Source: Ceratothoa steindachneri (taxonomy: Eukaryota > Arthropoda > Malacostraca > Isopoda > Cymothoidae). From it: DNA of 64,000 bases. The stretch lies in NCBI GenBank assembly GCA_963969495.1, contig OZ018324.1, positions 136,926,327 through 136,990,326 on the forward strand, written 5' to 3'. Positions 23,765 through 35,525 of this stretch are shown piece after piece (position 1 is the stretch's first letter; every line of letters starts with the position of its first letter). A program made the translations under genes and the position numbers. Under the pieces are notes generated by a model. The model made no database searches and was not told where the DNA came from. It saw only the letters and a program-made list of their open reading frames with translations.

Positions 23765-24322
23765 TTGGCTATTTGTCGCCACGCCTCTGCTCCCAAAGCT
23801 TGTACAACGCCGGGAGTATTGCGTTCGACCTTTTTGGAGCACACCTCGTGTCACGCTGGAACCGGGCCAGTGTATACGGATGGCTCCAAGTCCGAAAACG
23901 GGGTCGGCTTCCACGCCGTATCCCCTCTGTTTGAAGTCAGCGGGGCTCTGCCAGGCGCTGCGTCTGTCTTCACGGCCGAGCTGGTGGCAATACACCACTC
24001 GGTAAGGGAGATTACACGACGTGCCTGGTTCGGAGACCGGATTGTGATCTATAGCGACTCACAAAGCGCCCTGAGTGCTCTCGGGGAGTTGGAATCTCCG
24101 CATCCCCTGGTTCGCGATATCTGTGACGCCATGGTTTTGGCGAGCCGGGCGGATGTTGAGATTATCTTCTGCTGGGTTCCTGGACATGTAAGAATTGCGG
24201 GGAATGAGCGCGCCGATGAGGGCGCCAAAGAGTCCGCGAGGAATCTTCGACCAGACCAGCGTTTCACTCTTCCTCACACCGACTACATGGCAGGAATACG
24301 GGCAGCTCTTCGGAATGCTTGA
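23765..24322 (+). pseudogene. RNase H domain of LINE M
   Basis: A 185-residue open frame with all four RNase H acidic residues in their usual contexts: VYTDGSKSENGVGF, FTAELVAI, IYSDSQSALSAL and GNERADEGAK. It also carries FCWVPGHVRIAGNE. RNase H removes the RNA strand of the RNA:DNA hybrid during reverse transcription in I, R1 and LOA-type LINEs. The first 35 or so residues come from the RT-RNase H linker. The frame ends at LRNA followed by a TGA. RT is absent because of truncation, so it is a dead fragment although the domain itself looks intact. Confidence 0.88.
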
Positions 24323-24660
24323 AAAAGAAGATGGGAGACGGTCGAAGGGAACTTAAAGTTGTGTGCCATTGCGCCGCGACTGTTCCCATGGACCTACCCC
24401 CCAATGCCGTGACGGCTTCAGGTCGCTTTCTGTCGTCTCCGAATCGGACACACTCCTGTGACGCATCGCTATCTGAGGGAGCGCTCGCCAGCGCCCTATT
24501 GCGATGACTGCGTCGTCCCCCAGACTGTTCGGCACATTCTTGTCGAATGTCCCAGTCTGGGCGATCCTCGCGCACGATACCTGTCCCGGTACCGGGATGG
24601 GCGGGGTCGCTACCGCCTGTACCTTGTACTCGGGACAAGTTCGTGCACATTGACTTGTGG
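24323..24660 (+). pseudogene. ORF2 C-terminal region of LINE M
   Basis: This continues M beyond the RNase H in shifted frames: a WETVEGNLK block near 24335, then LRIGHTPVTHRYLRE and APYCDDCVVPQTVRHILVEC (frame of 24458). The CxxC...H...C pattern at the end is the cysteine/histidine motif seen at the ORF2 C-terminus of I-type LINEs. At least two frame changes separate it from the RNase H. Confidence 0.8.
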
Positions 24661-24949
24661 ACTTGTTGTCTTTTGGGTGGAGACCGGGCTTCTCTCCTTT
24701 ATTTAACTAGGTTTTACTTTTTTGTTATTGTTTTCTTTGTAGGTCGCACGCTCCTGCACCAGGGTGAGGGGGACCTCCCCCCCGACGTCGGAGATTGCTT
24801 CTTAATTGTTACATTTTTCCCTTTTTTATCATTGTTATTTTTTCATTTTCTTATTTTAAAGTAGCCTAGTGCTAGGCTGTCGTGATTCCGGTGACTTATG
24901 CCCAAGTGAGCAGTCGCCAGATTGGCTCACGATCTCTGTTGATGTAATT

Positions 24950-26160
24950 TTGGCCGTCTTCCTTGCTTTTCTCGTTTAGGTCGCAATTATCTGGGTGACG
25001 TCATCGATGAACTGCACATAGGCTGTTTCTCGGCTAAGGGGAATGGCATATCATTTGTATAAGTCGCGTTGACGGCTAGAGAAGATAACTCCCCTGAGGG
25101 AGCACCTCCTTGGTATTAAGTGTGGTGCTTTCATAACAACCAAACGACTTATAAGCCCTTCTGTCGCTAATGAAGCTGCATAGCAATCTGGTCATCCATC
25201 CATATTTTGCCATCTCCGTGCCTTTCTTCTAAACCCGTGCTGTTTGGGGTTGAACTTACTATTCATCTCGAGGTGATCCATCAGTCTGCTGCACAATTAT
25301 TTTTCAAAACTCCGGCCATAGAATTGGACAGTGGGATGGGTCTGTACCCATTGACGGCCGTAGGTGACTTACCCAATTTCAACAAAATACTATTTTAGGC
25401 CACTTTGACGCTGTCTGGAAAGTAGCCTATGTTCCAGCCTGCATTAAAAGTTTCCAACAACCGGTCAAGTACGTTCTTCCTTTTTATATATTCATTTCCT
25501 CTATTAATTCTCAATTTCTTCAGTGGTGGATACGTTGCAGTTTTTTGGTTGATTGGCAGAATAAATTCGGGTTCCTTTCTTTGAAAAGCGTCTTAATCAA
25601 ACCCTCTTCCCCAGTCTTACTTTCCTTATTCTTCACTTTGGACCACACGTTTCCTTAGGTACAGCTAGGAAGGTGGGCCTATTCCTTGCGTAAGTTGGTT
25701 AATGGTTCGATCTCTCGCATAGCCTGCTTATGACAAGTGACTAGCTTTCAGTCGGGATGGTTCTCGGCTTCCTCTGCTGCCTTAATCTTAACTTCGATTC
25801 TTTCTATTTCCCGGTCAATATCTTCTACTCCTTTACCTTCCATGACTGACGGCCGTTAAGCCTCCAGCACCTCTCGCAATTTACCCTAATCAGGCTTCAC
25901 ATATTGTTTCCTGACCGATCATGGCACTAGGATTTGACTAGGTGCCAGCAATATCGTAATGGAATTGTGATCCGTTTGGAACACAGCAGCTGGTTGTATA
26001 TACATATTCCATTGGAAATTCCTACTGATTACTTTTATCTCTGGCTTTGATGCTGCTCTTGCTTCACGTATGTGGGAAACTTCGGCCCAGTTCATATCAT
26101 TATACCCCTCTTATTTCTGTCTTCTCTGTAAAGGATCGGCTTCACTATCCCGCCCTTTGC
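24950..26160 (-). pseudogene. Decayed non-LTR reverse transcriptase P
   Basis: Reading minus with frame jumps, RT fingers appear as YFPDSVKVA and TAVNGYRPIPLSNS near 25460-25310 (family: FP..WK.A and YRPISL). A VLPQGS remnant appears near 25100 and a palm remnant QFIDDVTQII at about 24986-25015, where the family has QFADDITQI. The first catalytic Asp context is altered (FIDD) and a large piece between fingers and palm is missing. Upstream to 26.16 kb only weak coding texture remains. The motif style resembles copy O. No single long open frame survives, so evidence is by motif order only. Confidence 0.6.
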
Positions 26161-26258
26161 TCCCTTTGATTCTGGATTCTTCTAACGTCCCTCTCTATTG
26201 CCTTTAAAAACAACGGTTTCTTGTCTCATTTGCTAATTCGCGTCCAATTCTTCTTCTT

Positions 26259-26262
<4 letters not shown>

Positions 26263-26318
<56 letters not shown>

Positions 26319-26336
26319 GTGTGTGTGTGTGTGTGT
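26263..26336. repeat. (TA)n followed by (TG)n
   Basis: About 53 bp of TA repeat passing directly into about 21 bp of GT repeat. Confidence 0.96.
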
Positions 26337-26709
26337 CGTCTCCAAGGGGCAGGACCTTGACTTGTCCGTGGAGAGGACCCAGGATCTAGTTTGTTTGTGA
26401 TTTTCACCCCTTCGGCGGAGTTTCGGACAGCTGTGTTCATGTTTGTGCCAACAATTTCCCATAGATTTATCTTTATTATAGGGAATCGCTTGTTCCAGAT
26501 CTGTGAAATTTCTCTGGTCAAAGCCTGTATTTGTTCAGCTTGCCTTGTAATATCCCGTCTGCTAATAAATATTCACAAAACGCGTATGTTTGTTTGTGCG
26601 CGATCCTCATATTTGTTCAGGTGTTCACTTTTGATAGCCGTTTCTAGCGCTCGTATGTTTCCGCTTGATTTTTAACGACCGCTTGCCTCGCATCTATTTG
26701 CACAGTTTG

Positions 26710-26712
<3 letters not shown>
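26337..26712. other. Unassigned DNA
   Basis: A short minus-strand frame (26521-26204) extends into the TA/TG repeat and has no recognised family. No other signal. Confidence 0.4.

Positions 26713-26772
<60 letters not shown>
26713..26772. repeat. (TA)n abutting the 3' LTR edge
   Basis: About 60 bp of TA repeat ending exactly at the TGTCGTGG edge of the left LTR. Confidence 0.95.
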
Positions 26773-26776
<4 letters not shown>

Positions 26777-28126
26777 GTGGTATAGGTTCCTATATACCAT
26801 ACATATATCTATTATATTTGATTTTAGAGTGCGCAGGGTTTCCTTTTTAATACCTTTGGGTTGGTTAGCTCCGATTACGAGGTCAGATTCTCGTAAGAGA
26901 GGGCTAGTCTAATAGAGCTACTTTGATTCCTAGTATTGGCTGAGTGTTTAAGTCTTACCTGGTTACAGCGCTATTACACGGCTATGATGAGCTCAAAGGT
27001 TGAAAGTAAAGCAGTCGACAAAAATAGACTTTAATACATATTAATAACTTAGGTTAAATGGTAGAACAATAAGTCATATAATAATACAAATAGTTACAGT
27101 GGTCGATGGGCTAGTAATAAGATTAGGTATTTAAAATGCAATAAAAATGGGTAGGCTAAATGGAATTAAAATTGGCTTTACACTGGGACATAGTAAGCAC
27201 ACACTGAAATGATGGGGGGGGGGGGAGATTAGGCGGCAATTATAGATTTGGGGAAGCTAAAATATTCGTTACAATACATTGTACAAAATGGAGGGGAAGA
27301 AGATGGTCGTTTCCTGCGAAGTGGGATAGAGGTTGAGTCACTTCGACCGGGTCCTGGGTCAACTTGCTCGGAGTTGAAGTATTCCTTTGAGATGATGGGG
27401 TAGGGGCAAGCTTTCGAGAGTAGAGTCTGTGAATTCTTCCGGTGGAATTCCTTCGAAGAAAACGAAGGGCGAGTCTCTCTGAGAAGTCAAACAGATTGTT
27501 TCGATGACTATGCGTAATTAAGGGGATATTACGCGAAGATCAATCTTAAATGAAGCCTTTTGGGACAAGACTTGGGATCTTCTTTGGAGATGGAGACGTT
27601 GCACGGAGTCAGGTGGATATTCTTACGGAGAGAGGATTCTTGACTAATCCAGGGTGGATATTTGTTTTATCCAACGAGGGATATTCGGTTTTATCCCGCA
27701 AATTTCCTTGCCTTCGGCGTATGACAACCCGAATCGAGGAGGAGTAAGGTAGTCTACTCCCGTGAGCTTTTCTCGCACAAATCTCTTGATTCCTGGCGAC
27801 ACGAGTAAATATTTACGCCTGGAGTGAGGGAGCTTACCCAATAGAAGGGAGGGGGGCTATCGTCCATCGATTGAGTAGTGCGACCGCGGCTTCGGCTGTC
27901 GTTTACATCAGGCGATCCCAGCGTGGCTGGAAGGGGGGAGGATGCGGGGGAAAACTCCTTGTCTAAATACTCTGATTGATAAGGGCTGCATTTCAACAGC
28001 CCGCTCCGGTTTTTTCTTGAGCTTTTGAGCTTGGAAAATTGCTTCTAAGCGACAAAGAGGTCCACCATGTGGAGGCAATGCTTAAAATCAACGTTATTTT
28101 TCCCATTACGTGTTTGTTTCCTCACA
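26773..28126 (-). repeat. 3' LTR of the gypsy-type element
   Basis: On the plus strand it begins TGTCGTGGTATAGG and ends GTTTCCTCACA. It matches 34157-35529 along its length, with many substitutions and small indels, so the insertion is not recent. The PPT lies directly outside its right edge. Confidence 0.9.
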
Positions 28127-28139
28127 CGCCTCCCTTTTT
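28127..28139 (-). other. Polypurine tract of the gypsy-type element
   Basis: In element sense this reads AAAAAGGGAGGCG directly before the LTR start TGTGAGG, the expected place for plus-strand DNA priming. Confidence 0.85.
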
Positions 28140-28690
28140 GAAAGTTGATCTTTTCTCAGTAAAAAAATAACGAAATAATGGAAGAAAAGGTACAGCCCGA
28201 CTCCTTTAAGTGGGGTGTGGGAGAAGGGGGCGCAACTCGGTTCCAACTCGTTTTCTACCGAAATATAAGGGAATTATACACAATGTACATACACTGTTAC
28301 CAAGATATAAACTACAAAAAAAATGACCAGCTTATTCTAAAATTGTCATGTGACCACACAGAATACGATACATGCTACCAAGAAAATGAATACTTAAACA
28401 AAGACATGGGTATATAAAAAAAAAAATATTCTAAAACCACACAACATATGGCTTCCACTTGGGAAGTTTAACCCAAAAGAAACATCAAAATAATGGGGAA
28501 ATTCCCAATTCGTATCGCGAGGACAGTTTTTCTCTTTATAAAAACATATATACTACAAAGAAATGGGAGTACAGAAAATGATCAATTATCCTAAAAAAAA
28601 TAATTTAAAAGTAGCTTAAATTATTACGGATATAAATATATACAACTACCAAACATTTGTTTAGGGCCATTCTCCGCGGAACTAATCGGA
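28140..28690 (-). other. Non-coding stretch between RNase H and PPT
   Basis: About 550 bp of AT-rich sequence with no recognisable domain. There is no integrase here, although canonical gypsy elements place it at this position. Confidence 0.75.
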
Positions 28691-28699
28691 ATTAGTGGG

Positions 28700-30185
28700 T
28701 AACGCATGTCTGCTGAGGAAATCGGCCATTTGATTATCTGTCCCTTTAATGTAATTGATTTTAAACTGGTTCTCCTGGAAGAGGAGACTTCAGCGCATTA
28801 ATATGCCATTTGTGTGCTCACGTTCCGGAGATACGCAAGAAGGCAGTGATCAGTTTCCTCACAAAACTCTTTCCCTACTAAGTACATTTTGAATTTCTGA
28901 ATTGCCCAGATTATTCCTAATGCTTTCCTTTCAATAACTGAATAGTTCTTTTCGCGGGGTAATAATAATTTGCGACTAGCGTAGGCCACAGGATGACTTT
29001 CACCTCCGTCCTCATATTGAAGTAGCACACAACCAAGGCCTTCGTTGATGGCGTCAGTTCGAATCCCGAACGACTTTTTAGGATTGGGCAACTTCAAAAT
29101 GGGGGCAGAAACTAACTTCCTTTTCAAGGAGTTAAAATTAGCGGTGGCCTTCAGGTTCCAGGTTATTGAGTCGGGGGAGTTCTTTTTCAAAAGGTCGCAG
29201 AGGGGGGCGGCCAGGGACGCAAAATTTGGGACAAAGCAACGGTAGAATGAAGCGGATCCCATGAAAGACCGGAGCTGCTTCTTATTGCAGGGAAGAGGCA
29301 TATCCACGATGGCCTTAAACTTCTCCTCCTGGGGACTAAGTTGGTTTTTCCAAATATTAAACCCTAAATATTTAATGGTTTCAAAGGCGAAGTGGCACTT
29401 ACCGGGGCCAATATAAAGACAGTTTTCTCGCAACCGGGTCAGCAAGCCTCGAAGGGATACTAAACGTTCGTCCCAGTCGCTAGTAGCAATATAAATTGTG
29501 TCAAAATAGAAAGAGGTATTTAGCAAACCATCCAAAATTCTCCGCATTAACCGATTATAATTACTACAATCAGTTATTAACCCGAAGGGAAGCCTTCGGA
29601 ACTGCATAAGCCCTTTGTCAGGGGCAAACGCAGTAAATTTCCTCACTTCTTTCTTGAGCGTAACTTGGTAATAGGCTTTACACAGGTCGAGTTCAGTAAT
29701 GAATTTCGCTTTATCAAACAGATGGAGGTTTTGATCTATCACAAGGATGGGTTCGGTTTCGAAAACGGTGACGGAATTTATTTAGTTTCCGAAAGTCGAC
29801 ACACATCCTATAAGAGCCGTCGGGTTTCTTAACCATGACTATCGGTGAGAAATAATCGGAAGTAGAGGGCTCAATTATGTTTAATTGGAGCAAATTCTCC
29901 ACCTCTAAATTAATAGCTTGACTCAAGTGAATGGGTAAGGAATAAGGCTTAGATCTAACCAGTTCCTGTGTCGTGAGCTTGATGTTGTGCTCAAACTGAG
30001 TGGCGCATCCAGAGTTTTCGGAAATAACGTCACTAAACTGACTAAGGAGGAGCTGGAGCTGATTTCGTTGTTGAGGTGTCTGCCGCTCGTTGATTTTCAG
30101 ACCATCAGTGGATAAGTCTGTCTCATGGCAGGGACGGTAAAGGATAGTCTTCGTCCTGCTCAACACATACAGTTTGCACAATATT
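28700..30185 (-). pseudogene. Reverse transcriptase-RNase H of the gypsy-type element, broken
   Basis: The N-terminal RT piece (30181-29714) has KPYSLP, IIEPSTSDYFSPIVMVKKPDG and MCVDFRKLN. A frameshift near 29.73 kb leads to a 314-residue piece (29742-28798) with LDLCKAYYQV, FAPDKGLMQFRRLPFGL and the catalytic region FYFDTIYIA, where the family has Y-x-D-D; the second Asp is Thr, so polymerase activity is lost. RNase H follows: RTDAINEGLGCVLLQ and HPVAYASRKLLLPREKNYSVIERKAL. After a stop, the family end INYIKGTDNQMADFLSR can be read to about 28.7 kb. It makes and processes the cDNA in the capsid. It is downstream of integrase, which is unusual for gypsy. Confidence 0.9.
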
Positions 30186-30189
30186 AAGG

Positions 30190-31310
30190 GATTCAGCGGG
30201 GTAATCTGATTTCATGGCGGATTTTTCATCGAGGGCCACAATATTATTAACGTGGGCACGGCGGTAGTACCTCTTCAACATATTGATATGGAATAATTTT
30301 TCTCCGGAAGGTGTTCAGATTAGAGAGTCCACAGGTCCTCGTGCCTCCAAAACCGGAAAGAGGCCCTTCCATTGGATTAGGAATTTATTGCTCTTGGTGG
30401 GCATCAATAAGAGAACTTCGTCTCCTGCTTCGAGAAGGTCGTCTTTAGATTTAACTTCGAAGTATGTTTTGTATTTTTCTAAATTTACTTCGGCGTTCTG
30501 GGACGCGATGCTGGCGCATTGTGCTAACCTCTCGCGGAGTTCCAGCACAAACGTATAGAAAGATTGAACTTCCTGATCGAGTTGAGGTTGTGAGAACAAC
30601 TTTAAAATACTAAGGGGGCCTCTTACGTTACGACCGTACAACAATTCGAACGGGGCAAAGTCATGCGTACGATGCGGGTTTGACCTGTAGGCGAAGAGTG
30701 CCACGGGAAGATAACCATACCATTCACGTGGTTGTTCGGCACATATCTTACGGAGGATGGACTTGAGAGTACCGTTTAATTTATCACACATTCCATTGGT
30801 CTCTGGTGGAAATAAATAGTAAACAGGGGCTTTACCATCAGCAATTTTCCCGTATGCTCCATTGATTCTGAAGTAAACCGTCTTCCTCTGTCAAACAATA
30901 TCTCCTTCGAAACGCCTACTCTCGAAAAAATAGATACGAGGGCTTCGGCACAGGTGATGCTAGCTATTCTCTTTAGTGGGACAGCCTAAGAAAAACGCGT
31001 GGCAAAATCCACTAGTGTAAATATATAGCTGTGCCCTTCACTAGATGGTGGGTGAATGGAGCCGACAGGGTTGATGGCCACACGGGAGAAGGGTTCAGAA
31101 ATGATGGCCCCTCTCTAAAGGGGGGCGGGTTTTACACCACCTTTAGCACGGCTCTTCTGACAAATGTCACACGACTGGCAATGTTTTGAGATGTCAGCTG
31201 CTGCGCCGGGCCAAAAGAAATGCTTGAAAATTCTCTGACCTGTCTTCTTATGACTGAAGTGGTCAGAAAAGACTATCATGCGCGACCTTGAGCACCATGG
31301 AGACATAAGA
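30190..31310 (-). pseudogene. Integrase of the gypsy-type element, broken
   Basis: The HHCC zinc-binding domain (31306-31115) reads DHFSHKKTG, KHFFWPGAAADI and CQSCDIC. The core (31.11-30.79 kb) is in several frames: PFSRVAINPVGSI (Asn where the first catalytic Asp is expected), TLVDFATR, then IFSRVGVSKEILFDRG. A 158-residue piece (30791-30315) holds NGTLKSILRKICAEQPREWY, LFAYRSNPHRT, FELLYGRNVRGPLSIL and the end of the C-terminal domain. KLFHINMLKRYYRR follows near 30270. The reading continues into the RT linker in the same orientation, which shows that integrase precedes RT in this copy. Confidence 0.9.
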
Positions 31311-31619
31311 TTGGGGAATGCAAAGGGAGAAGTTTACTGGGTTAACGCCATCCGTAGTCTCTCTGTAAAGGAGGCCATCCTTTTCGACGTAGGTCACGGT
31401 CTTGTTCTCACCAACCGAGTCTTCTTTATTTTGCGACTTTTCCTACAAGAGGAGGAGAATTCCACACTCCTTCTGGGCCTTGGCAAATTCTGGGTTTAGA
31501 ATTCCCTTAAATTCTGAGTTAGCAGGAACTTCGAGGGGGGGGGGCAGGATCCTGGGATTCTTTTCTCGCTCCTGCGCGTGTGGTGACCGGCTGGGCCACT
31601 GGATTAGGGAAGATTTTAA

Positions 31620-32050
31620 GATTTTGTCCAATTAGTACCGAACAGAATTTAATTGGGGCCGAACCGCTTCGGCCCACCCCTTACAGAACTGACAGTCGAT
31701 GTAGCACCTTACAATTGGGAAGCAGTTGGAACGTCCTAAGTAGTCGTGGACTACTGCAAATTTTTCGTTGTTAGGGGACACAGGGATAAGAAGCTTCTCA
31801 GACACAACGATACAAGTACACCCTGTATCACGGACGATAGTGGACGTACGACAGCCGTTTATATTGCCATTCTCAATTGTTGAGGCTCCTGGTGAGCTCT
31901 TATTAAAAATAAAATTCATTTGGTGATCCGGCAGGCCTTGGAGATATGAAGGAACGGGGAATTCAACGGGAAGAAGATGGGGAGCGGCAGCGAAGACATC
32001 CGCTTCTTCAACGCATTCCTTGAAGGATCGACAACGCCGGTGCTTCACGG
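31620..32050 (-). pseudogene. Gag end and aspartic protease of the gypsy-type element, broken
   Basis: The frame 32048-31632 carries TSTIVRDTGCTCIVVSEKLL, with the retroviral-type aspartic protease triad DTG at about 31829-31821. PIVRCYIDCQF and, after a frameshift near 31.65 kb, a KFCSVLIG block (family: YDLVIGN) follow. The protease cleaves the Gag-Pol polyprotein. It is followed within about 300 bp by the integrase zinc finger. Confidence 0.75.
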
Positions 32051-32059
32051 CTGCGTGGA

Positions 32060-32808
32060 TCTCTGGGGGCAGCGAATCCAGTAACTGGTCCCTTAAAACA
32101 AAATCTAATAAAGACTCATTATCGGGGGAAATCTTTGACGACTCTAGCCAAAACTTAAGGTTTCTTTGGAGGGTATACCCAAACTGTCGGAACGTTTGAC
32201 CGGGAAGGATCCTAGCCGACGGAACTTATGGCGGTAGTAATCAGGAGTCATATTATGGGCTGCGAGTAATTCAGCCTTGGGGGTAGAATGATCAATTGTG
32301 CATTTTGGGGCCAATGAGATGAAGATATCTCTCAATTTCGAGTTGAGCAATTTCGCTACTCCTTCCTTTTCCAAATCAATGTGATTGATTTCCAGAATTT
32401 TTTCAAAATGCGTTAGGAATGAGGAAAATTCTTCGCCCTCTTTAAATATGGGGAGTTTGGGGGGACGCCTTGAGGGGCTTCCGATCTGCCACTCACAGAT
32501 TGTGTTTCTGCTTGTGCTTAAATCATTTCCACTTCGTGCTGGCGTATTTGTTGCCTTTCTTCCTGTTCTCGTTGTATTTCTATTATTTCTAGTTCACGTT
32601 GTCTCTCTTCTTGTTAACGTTGTTTTTCTTCTCGTTCTAGCTTCTTTTTACTTCTTCCTTCTTCCCTAACATATCTTTCTTCATTTTGAATATATTTCAC
32701 CAAATCTCTTCCAGACAGGCTAAGAGATTCGCCTTGCGCTTTAAAAACTTCGAACGAGGCCATTTTTTTCAAAGTTTTCTTAGCTTTGTTTGTGCTAAAA
32801 AAAATCAC
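32060..32808 (-). pseudogene. Gag region of the gypsy-type element, broken
   Basis: An N-terminal piece (32808-32614) begins MIFFSTNKAKKTLKKMASFE and is lysine/glutamate-rich with coiled-coil character. A later piece (32374-32144) has AELLAAHNMTPDYYRHKFRRL, matching the capsid-type motif (L.AY.L.P..YR.KFR) common in gypsy Gag. No zinc knuckle was found between Gag and protease. The pieces are in different frames. Gag would form the cytoplasmic particle. Confidence 0.65.
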
Positions 32809-33121
32809 GCCAATGTGGACCTACTGCGTGTGCGCAAACTTTTAACTACACTAATGAACTATTAGAGTTCGTATATCTGGGACAATCCCAATGCACGAAA
32901 CAAATAAATGCTCACTCTACCTAATTACCTAATCCGCCTGGGAAATTTTACGCTCGATTCTTTGTTGAGATCTAGGTACTTACAAATTAAATAGGGGACT
33001 TTAAAATTTAAATGAGAAATTACTCTCTTTAAACCTTTAAGCAAATATTTAGCCTTTTCACTTAACACAAAAATTAATTAGAGAGGACTTTAAAAGATCT
33101 AAAAAAAACCTTTTAAATCCA

Positions 33122-33140
33122 CCTAACACACTTGACACCA
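33122..33140 (-). other. Primer-binding site of the gypsy-type element
   Basis: In element sense this reads TGGTGTCAAGTGTGTTAGG, starting TGG as expected for pairing with a tRNA 3' CCA end. It is separated from the 5' LTR by a short AT-rich stretch, the mariner and a (TA)n array. Confidence 0.7.
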
Positions 33141-33159
33141 TATTTTATAAAAGATATAT

Positions 33160-34088
33160 ACGAGGGGTGGTCAATAAGTTTTGCAATTCGGATATAAGGA
33201 AAAGAGAGATGAAGAAAAGTGTTTTATGATTTTTCAATATAACTACCCTCAACTTCAATGCAATTGGGCAACTTGTCCGTGAGGCTTCGAATTCTGGACA
33301 ACCAGAAATCTGCCGACTGCTGTTCAATCCACTCCTGGACGGCGAGTTAGACATCTTCATCGTCCCCAAACCAGCGTCCACGCAGTGTAGCCTTGAGCTG
33401 GCGGAATAAAAAGTAGTCGCTAGAGGCCAGATCTGGACTGTAGGGGGGATGGGTGAGCTCCTCGAATCCGCACTCGCGCAAGGCAGCTTGTGTAACTCTG
33501 GCCTTGTGGACTTTGACGACGTTGAAGTCGATCATGGGGCGTGAGGTTTCTAGGGACCCAAAGGGCAGAGACCTTGGTCATGGCCAAATTGTAGTGGATG
33601 ATGTTGATTACACTTCCATGTGATATTCCAAGTTGTCACTCGATTTCTTCGACCTTCATCCGTCGATTTTCGAGGATCATCCTCTCCACATGGGCCACAT
33701 TGTCCTCGTTGGTAACATCTGACGGGCTTCCTGGATTGGGGTAATCTTCAAGGGACTCACGACCATGGCGGAACTCTCTATTCCAGCGAGCAATGGTTGC
33801 ATAGGAAGGGGCGGCTTCGGTGTACACTGCAACCATGCGTTCATGGATCTCTTTCGCATTCTTGCCTTCCTTGGTCAAAAATTTGATCATTGCGCTGTGC
33901 TCAACCTTCTTTATTGTTGAAAATTTTGTGACTGACGATCTGCGATCAGCTACTGCTTATTAAGTATACGAGGCAGGAGCGTGCGGCTGCAGGTCCTGAC
34001 ATGTCATATCTTGTCCTAACACCCCCACAAACAGCCATCCCCCTTCCTCTGTTTTGCCCTACCAATTCGCAAAACTTATTGACCGCCC

Positions 34089-34093
<5 letters not shown>
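33160..34093 (-). mobile_element. mariner copy 1, internally deleted, inside the gypsy-type element
   Basis: The terminal inverted repeats are about 28-30 bp: CGAGGGGTGGTCAATAAGTT at the left and, reversed, GAGGGGCGGTCAATAAGTTT at the right, with TA at both flanks (the mariner target). At about 0.93 kb it is shorter than the usual ~1.3 kb. It carries a broken transposase on the minus strand. It lies between the gypsy 5' LTR and PBS. Confidence 0.93.
33250..33890 (-). pseudogene. mariner transposase relic 1
   Basis: An N-terminal DNA-binding part (33890-33636) has FLTKEGKNAKEIHERM and PSYATIARWNREFRHGRESL, two helix-turn-helix segments. A C-terminal part (33535-33347) has VHKARVTQAALRECGFEEL and YSPDLASSDYFLFRQLK with the third catalytic Asp. 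The middle of the catalytic core, including the GDETW block with the first Asp and the normal HDNAP block with the second, is missing. The deletion matches copy 2. The protein cannot catalyse transposition. Confidence 0.9.

Positions 34094-34156
<63 letters not shown>
34094..34156. repeat. (TA)n between mariner and 5' LTR
   Basis: About 63 bp of TA repeat joining the mariner TA flank to the TGTCGTGG edge of the right LTR. Confidence 0.95.
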
Positions 34157-34160
<4 letters not shown>

Positions 34161-35525
34161 GTGGTATAGGTTCCTAAATACCATACATATATCTATTATA
34201 TTTGATTTTAGAGTGCGCGGGGATTCTTTTTTAATACCTTTGGGTCGGTCGGGTCCGATTACGATGTCAGATTCTCGTAAGGGAGGGCTAGTCCAATAGA
34301 GCTACTTTGATTCTCAGTATTGGCTGAGTGTTTAAGTTTTACTTGGTTACAGGGCTATTACACGTCTATGATGAGCCCAAACGTTGAAAGTAAAGCAGTC
34401 GACAAAATAGACTTGAATACATATTAATAACTTAGGTTAAATAGTAGAACAATAAAAAACATATAATACTCCAAATAGTTACAGTGGTCGATGGGCCAGT
34501 AATAAGATTAGGTATTTAAAACGCAATAAAAATGGGTAGGGTAAATGGAATTAAAATTGGCTTTGCACTGGGACATAGAGAAAGCACACACTGAAAATGA
34601 TGATGGGGGGGGTAATTAGGCAGTAATTATAGATTTGGGGAAGCTAAGATATTCGTTACAATACCTTGTACAGAATGGAGGAGAAGATGGTCGTTTCCTA
34701 TGAAGTGGGGATAGAGGTTGAGTCACTTCAACGGGGTCCAGGGTCAACTTGCTTGGAGTTGAACTATTCCTTTGAGATGACGAGTGTGTGTGTGTGGGGT
34801 GGGGGGTGGGGGCAGAGCCTTCGAGAGTGAAGGCTGTGAATTCTTTCGGTGTAATTCCTTCGAAGAAAATGGAGGGCGAGTTCCTCTGAGACGTAAAACA
34901 GGTTGTTTGGACGACTATGCGTAATTAAGGGGGTATTACGCGAAGATCAATCTTCAATAAAGGCCTTTTTAGACAAGACTTGGGATCTTCTTTGGAGATG
35001 GAGACGTTGCACGGAGTTAGGCGGGTATTCTTACGGGGAGAGGATTCTTGACTAATCCAGGGTGGATATTTGTTTTATCCAAGGAGGGATATTCGGTTTT
35101 ATCCCGCAAATTTCCTTGCCTTCGGAGTATCACAACCCGAATCGAGGAGGAGTAAGATAGTATGCTCCCGTGAGCTTTTCTCGCACAAATCTCTTGATTC
35201 CTGGCGACACAAGTAACTATGTACCTGGAGTGAGGGAGCTTACCCCATAGAAGGGAGGAGGGCTATCGTCCATCGATTGAGTAGTGCGACCGCGGCTTCG
35301 GCTGTCGTTTACCTCAGGTGATCCCAGCGTCGCTGGAAGGGGGAGGATGCGGGGAAAACTCCTTGTCTAAATACTCTCATTGATAAGGGCTGCATTCCAA
35401 CAGCCCGCTCCTGTTGTTTCTCGCGCTTTTGAGCTTGGATAATTGCTTCTAAGCGACAACGAGGTCTATCACGTGGAGGCAATGCTTAAAGTCAACGTTA
35501 TTTTTTCCATCACGTGCTTGTTCCC

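Larger units (their letters stand above)
23700..24930 (+). mobile_element. RNase H-bearing LINE fragment M (I-group), plus strand
   Basis: A 5'-truncated copy with RNase H, a C-terminal zinc-knuckle-like segment and 3' UTR. It matches minus-strand copies J and K (shared VSPLFEVS, DYMAGIRA and APYC..C motifs). The 3' end, about 24860-24930, is the reverse complement of the J and K 3' ends (GACTTATGCC and CAGTCGCCAGATTGG blocks). Confidence 0.88.
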
